A DNA stretch of 64,000 bases from CAIVPM01 sp964615145 (lineage in GTDB: Bacteria; Bacteroidota; Bacteroidia; Chitinophagales; Chitinophagaceae). This document shows positions 60,955-64,000 of this stretch, one piece after another (positions within the stretch are counted from its first letter, which is position 1; each line of letters begins with the position of its first letter). The stretch is from the NCBI GenBank assembly GCA_964615145.1, contig CAZTOP010000006.1, forward strand, positions 30,321-94,320, written 5' to 3'. Position numbers and translations under genes: made by a program. The notes below the pieces were generated by a model. It did not search any database, had not been told where the DNA came from, and saw only the letters and a list, made by a program, of their open reading frames with translations.

Positions 60955-63936
60955 ATGGAACATAATAACGATTCTATTGAAATATTTGGTGCAAGAGAAC
61001 ATAATCTCAAAAATCTTGATATATCTATTCCAAAAAATAAACTCGTTGTTTTTACAGGTGTAAGCGGTAGTGGCAAAAGTTCTCTAGCTTTCGATACTAT
61101 TTACAATGAAGGACAACGTAGATATATGGAAAGCTTTAGTGCCTATGCACGCCAGTTTTTGGGCGATATGGAAAGACCCGATGTAGATAAAATAACTGGA
61201 CTTTCGCCAGTAATTTCTATTGAACAAAAAACTACCAACAAAAACCCCAGAAGTACTGTTGGTACTGTAACAGAAGTGTATGATTTCTTACGTTTATTAT
61301 TTGCCAGAGCAAGTGATGCTTACAGTTACAATACTGGCAAAAAAATGGTGAAGTTTAGTGAAGAGGAAATTGTAGAGAACATATTTGAAAAATTTACTAA
61401 TCAAAAGATTTCTTTATTAGCACCCATCATCAGAGGAAGAAAAGGACACTATAGAGAACTGTTTGAAGAGATAAGAAAGAAAGGATTTCTAAAAGTAAGA
61501 ATTGATGGAGAGATTACAGACCTTACCCCAAAACTTCAGGTTGACAGATATAAAATTCACGATATAGAAGTTGTGGTAGATAGAATGGCTGTTACAAAAG
61601 ATATGAAAGTAAGATTGAGCCAGAGCGTGCAGCAATGTTTAAAGATGGGAAAGGGTTTGATGATGATAGCAGCCCCCCCAAACCCCTCCAAAGGAGGGGA
61701 TTTAGAATCTCAAACTCCAAAAAGCTCTTTAAAGAAAAAACAACAAAAACTTATTGAAACAAACGAAGTATCAGAAAGTATTGGGTCTTTCAACGCCCCT
61801 CCTTTGGAGGGGAAGGGGGAGGCTGGAGTTGTGATGTATTCTAAACAGTTAATGTGTTTAGAAACTGGCATCAGTTACGAAGAACCTTCACCTAATGCAT
61901 TTTCATTCAACTCGCCTTATGGCTATTGCAATAACTGCAAGGGTTTGGGCAATGTGTATTCTATTGATATGGCTACTATCATTCCAGATAGAAGTATTGC
62001 TGTAAAAGATGGAGGCATTGTGCCTTTAGGCGAAGAAAGGGAAGCCAGCGTTTACAATCAGGTGAAATTATTTGCAAGAAAGTATAAAATTGATTTATCA
62101 AAGCCTATCAATCAACTAAGCACAGAACAAGTTAATCTATTATTGTTTGGCGATAAAAATATCAGCAACAGATTAGAAATTGATTTAAATGATGAAAACA
62201 TTCCCGAAACTTTTACAGGAAGTTATGAAGGCATTATCAATATGCTGAAAAGATGGTTTACATCAAGTCAAAGTAATGATGGATTAAAAAGTTGGGTAGA
62301 AAAGTTTATGGAGTTAAGCACTTGCCCAACCTGCAATGGAACAAGATTAAGAAAAGAAAGTCTCTGGTTTAAAGTAGCAGATAAAAATATTGCTGAATTA
62401 AGCAATATGAACTTAGATAAACTGATGTTGTGGTTTGATAATATTGAGAAACAATTAAGCTACAAGCAAACCACCATTGCTAAAGATGTATTGAAAGAAA
62501 TAAGAGAACGTTTACAATTCTTATTAGATGTGGGTTTAACCTATCTTTCTTTAAGCAGACCTTCTAAAACCCTTAGTGGTGGCGAATCTCAGCGTATTCG
62601 TTTAGCCACACAAATTGGTTCTCAACTACAAGGCATCACTTATATTTTAGATGAACCTAGTATTGGTTTACATCAACGAGACAATCATAGATTGATCACT
62701 GCATTGCAAAATTTAAGAGATATTGGTAACAGTGTTTTAGTGGTTGAACACGATAAAGATATTATGCTGGCAAGTGATTATCTGGTGGATATTGGTCCAA
62801 AAGCAGGAAAGTTTGGTGGTAATATTGTTGCTGCTGGCACACCAAAAGAGGTTATTAAAAGTGGCAGCGAAACTGCACAGTATTTAAGTGGTAAAAAGAA
62901 AATTGAAATACCAAAAGAACGAAGAGAAGGCAATGGCAAAACCATTTCTTTAAAAGGCGTTAAAGGCAATAATATAAAAGGCATTAATGTTGATTTTCCT
63001 TTGGGTAAATTAATAGTTGTAAGTGGCGTAAGTGGTAGTGGTAAATCAACTTTAATTAATGAAACATTATATCCTTTGCTGGCAAAGCATTGTTATAACA
63101 GCAAATATTTTACCCAAGAGTTTAAAACCATTGATGGACTTGAACATATTGATAAAGTAATTGAAATAGATCAAAGCCCAATTGGCAGAACACCACGCAG
63201 TAATCCTGCAACTTACTGTGGATTTTTTACAGAAATAAGAACCTTATTTGCCAGTGTGCCTGAAGCTAAGATTCGTGGGTATAATGCAGGACGTTTTTCT
63301 TTCAATGTTAAAACAGGGCGTTGCGATGTTTGCGAAGGTGGTGGAATGCGTGTGATTGAAATGAACTTTTTACCCGATGTTCACGTGCATTGCGAAAAAT
63401 GTAATGGCAAACGTTATAACAGAGAAACTTTAGAGATTCGTTATAAAGGAAAATCTATTAGTGATGTATTGAATATGAGTGTAGATGAAGCTTGTGAGTT
63501 TTTCAACACCATTCCCTGGATGTATAGAAAAATTAAAGTATTGCAAGATGTTGGACTTGGTTATATAACACTTGGTCAAAGTGCTGTAACCCTTAGTGGT
63601 GGCGAAGCACAGCGTGTTAAACTATCTACAGAACTTGGCAAAAAAGATACTGGTAAAACATTTTATATTTTAGATGAACCTACTACTGGTTTACATTTTC
63701 AGGATATTAAATTATTGATGGATGTAGTAAACAAATTGGTGGACAGAGGCAATACTGTTTTAATTATTGAACACAACTTAGATGTGATTAAAATGGCTGA
63801 CCATATTATAGATATTGGACCAGAAGGTGGTGATGGTGGTGGTAAAATTTTATTTGAAGGCACACCTGAAACAATGATTAAGAAGGCTAAGAACAGTCAT
63901 ACTGCTAAGTTTTTGAAGGTAGAAATTGAGGGATAA
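60955..63936 (+). CDS. uvrA: Excinuclease ABC subunit UvrA with in-frame repeat-element insertion
   Basis: A 993-residue UvrA, the ATPase that finds bulky DNA damage with UvrB. ABC domain I has Walker A GVSGSGKSSLAFDT at residues 34-47 and signature LSGGESQRIRLATQIGSQL near 545; domain II has Walker A GVSGSGKSTLINET near residue 695 and signature LSGGEAQRVKLSTELG near 880. Zinc-finger pairs CNNCKG, CPTCNG, CDVCEG and CEKCNG are visible. The first zinc-finger pair reads CLET instead of CxxC, so one Cys is replaced by Thr (near residue 300). Residues about 240-290 are encoded by a 154-bp repeat element (61671-61824), and removing them gives about 942 residues, the family length. The frame is intact, so the protein is probably functional. 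Confidence 0.97.
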   Translation: MEHNNDSIEIFGAREHNLKNLDISIPKNKLVVFTGVSGSGKSSLAFDTIYNEGQRRYMESFSAYARQFLGDMERPDVDKITGLSPVISIEQKTTNKNPRSTVGTVTEVYDFLRLLFARASDAYSYNTGKKMVKFSEEEIVENIFEKFTNQKISLLAPIIRGRKGHYRELFEEIRKKGFLKVRIDGEITDLTPKLQVDRYKIHDIEVVVDRMAVTKDMKVRLSQSVQQCLKMGKGLMMIAAPPNPSKGGDLESQTPKSSLKKKQQKLIETNEVSESIGSFNAPPLEGKGEAGVVMYSKQLMCLETGISYEEPSPNAFSFNSPYGYCNNCKGLGNVYSIDMATIIPDRSIAVKDGGIVPLGEEREASVYNQVKLFARKYKIDLSKPINQLSTEQVNLLLFGDKNISNRLEIDLNDENIPETFTGSYEGIINMLKRWFTSSQSNDGLKSWVEKFMELSTCPTCNGTRLRKESLWFKVADKNIAELSNMNLDKLMLWFDNIEKQLSYKQTTIAKDVLKEIRERLQFLLDVGLTYLSLSRPSKTLSGGESQRIRLATQIGSQLQGITYILDEPSIGLHQRDNHRLITALQNLRDIGNSVLVVEHDKDIMLASDYLVDIGPKAGKFGGNIVAAGTPKEVIKSGSETAQYLSGKKKIEIPKERREGNGKTISLKGVKGNNIKGINVDFPLGKLIVVSGVSGSGKSTLINETLYPLLAKHCYNSKYFTQEFKTIDGLEHIDKVIEIDQSPIGRTPRSNPATYCGFFTEIRTLFASVPEAKIRGYNAGRFSFNVKTGRCDVCEGGGMRVIEMNFLPDVHVHCEKCNGKRYNRETLEIRYKGKSISDVLNMSVDEACEFFNTIPWMYRKIKVLQDVGLGYITLGQSAVTLSGGEAQRVKLSTELGKKDTGKTFYILDEPTTGLHFQDIKLLMDVVNKLVDRGNTVLIIEHNLDVIKMADHIIDIGPEGGDGGGKILFEGTPETMIKKAKNSHTAKFLKVEIEG
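61671..61824. repeat. Palindromic repeat element inserted in frame in uvrA
   Basis: The two ends form inverted repeats of about 32 bases (61671-61702 and 61792-61824) with only a few mismatches. Each end contains the perfect palindrome CCCCTCCAAAGGAGGGG flanked by C- or G-runs. The element encodes PPNPSKGGD at one end and PPLEGKGEA at the other, peptides familiar from small Bacteroidota repeats in coding regions. The inner sequence is AT-rich and ordinary. Insertion is in frame (51 codons). It looks like a small non-autonomous mobile repeat (MITE-like). Confidence 0.8.
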
Positions 63937-63947
63937 TCTAATCCCTC

Positions 63948-64000
63948 CTATTGAGCAGTAGTATCAATATTTACATCAATTGTTGTATCAATAGCTGATA
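63948..64000 (-). CDS. C-terminal end of a minus-strand gene, cut by the window edge
   Basis: A minus-strand frame runs from the window edge to TAG at 63948-63950, encoding SAIDTTIDVNIDTTAQ. It is Thr- and Asp-rich and shows a repeating DTT pattern. It may be the tail of a gene convergent with uvrA, 11 bases after the uvrA stop codon. Only 16 codons are visible, so function cannot be inferred and the frame could be chance. Confidence 0.35.
   Translation of the reverse strand, partial: SAIDTTIDVNIDTTAQ

Noticed and set aside
60955..63936. uvrA as a pseudogene because of the insertion
   Set aside because: The insertion is in frame, both ABC cassettes and signatures are intact, and the stop codon is in the normal place.

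Overview
The window is AT-rich and comes from a member of the Bacteroidota, probably Chitinophagales or a close relative (inference). The evidence is direct: a SusC/SusD pair, several secreted proteins ending in type IX secretion (T9SS) sorting domains, a PorP/SprF plus PorE-like OmpA pair, Bacteroidota-specific DUF families (DUF4954, DUF4199, DUF3127), a carotenoid crtB-crtI pair, and an ECF sigma gene followed by a membrane protein with the typical N-terminus of the phylum's anti-sigma-like proteins. No rRNA, tRNA, IS element, prophage or CRISPR array was seen.

Layout. 1-474 is the end of a WbqC-like gene. 530-4930 is the first of three giant T9SS cargo proteins (IgGFc-binding-like domain, PKD repeats, gliding-motility C-terminal domain). 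5058-6080 is a LacI-type regulator, convergent with pdxJ. 6947-12071 is a susC-susD nutrient-uptake operon. 12254-30200 holds two more giant cargo genes of 2519 and 3327 residues, separated by a 403-base gap with a 21-bp minisatellite. 30440-37032 carries a K+ channel, an mntR-mntH manganese operon with a candidate operator, kynA, pyrE, a NUDIX hydrolase and a sugar transferase. 37243-39693 is a leucine-rich T9SS type A cargo protein, and 39827-40909 an Ldh-family dehydrogenase. 40956-47997 is a tight minus-strand operon with two glycosyltransferases, a DUF4954 beta-helix protein, a DUF4199 membrane protein and a dihydroorotase homologue that has lost its metal-binding HxH. 48086-50423 is crtB-crtI, followed by a DUF3127 protein with an SSB-like acidic tail. 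50942-52610 is a 5'-nucleotidase split into two genes in reversed domain order. dnaA (52752-54179) follows. 54447-57538 is the PorP/SprF and PorE-like T9SS pair. 57872-60814 is a lipoprotein, an ECF sigma gene without a normal start codon, and its probable membrane partner. uvrA (60955-63936) carries an in-frame repeat-element insertion.

How the genes fit together. The T9SS components at 54-57 kb would help export and anchor the four large cargo proteins, which together occupy more than a third of the window and suggest an adhesive or gliding cell surface. The LacI regulator may control the nearby susCD genes (inference from position and LacI-like half-sites). The most unusual points are the 21-bp minisatellite, open on both strands and encoding a seven-residue repeat on the minus strand; the exact 513-bp repeat inside the 2519-residue gene; the repeat element inside uvrA; the metal-site-less dihydroorotase in a glycan operon; the reversed split nucleotidase; the palindromic site at mntR; and the missing start codon of the sigma factor.
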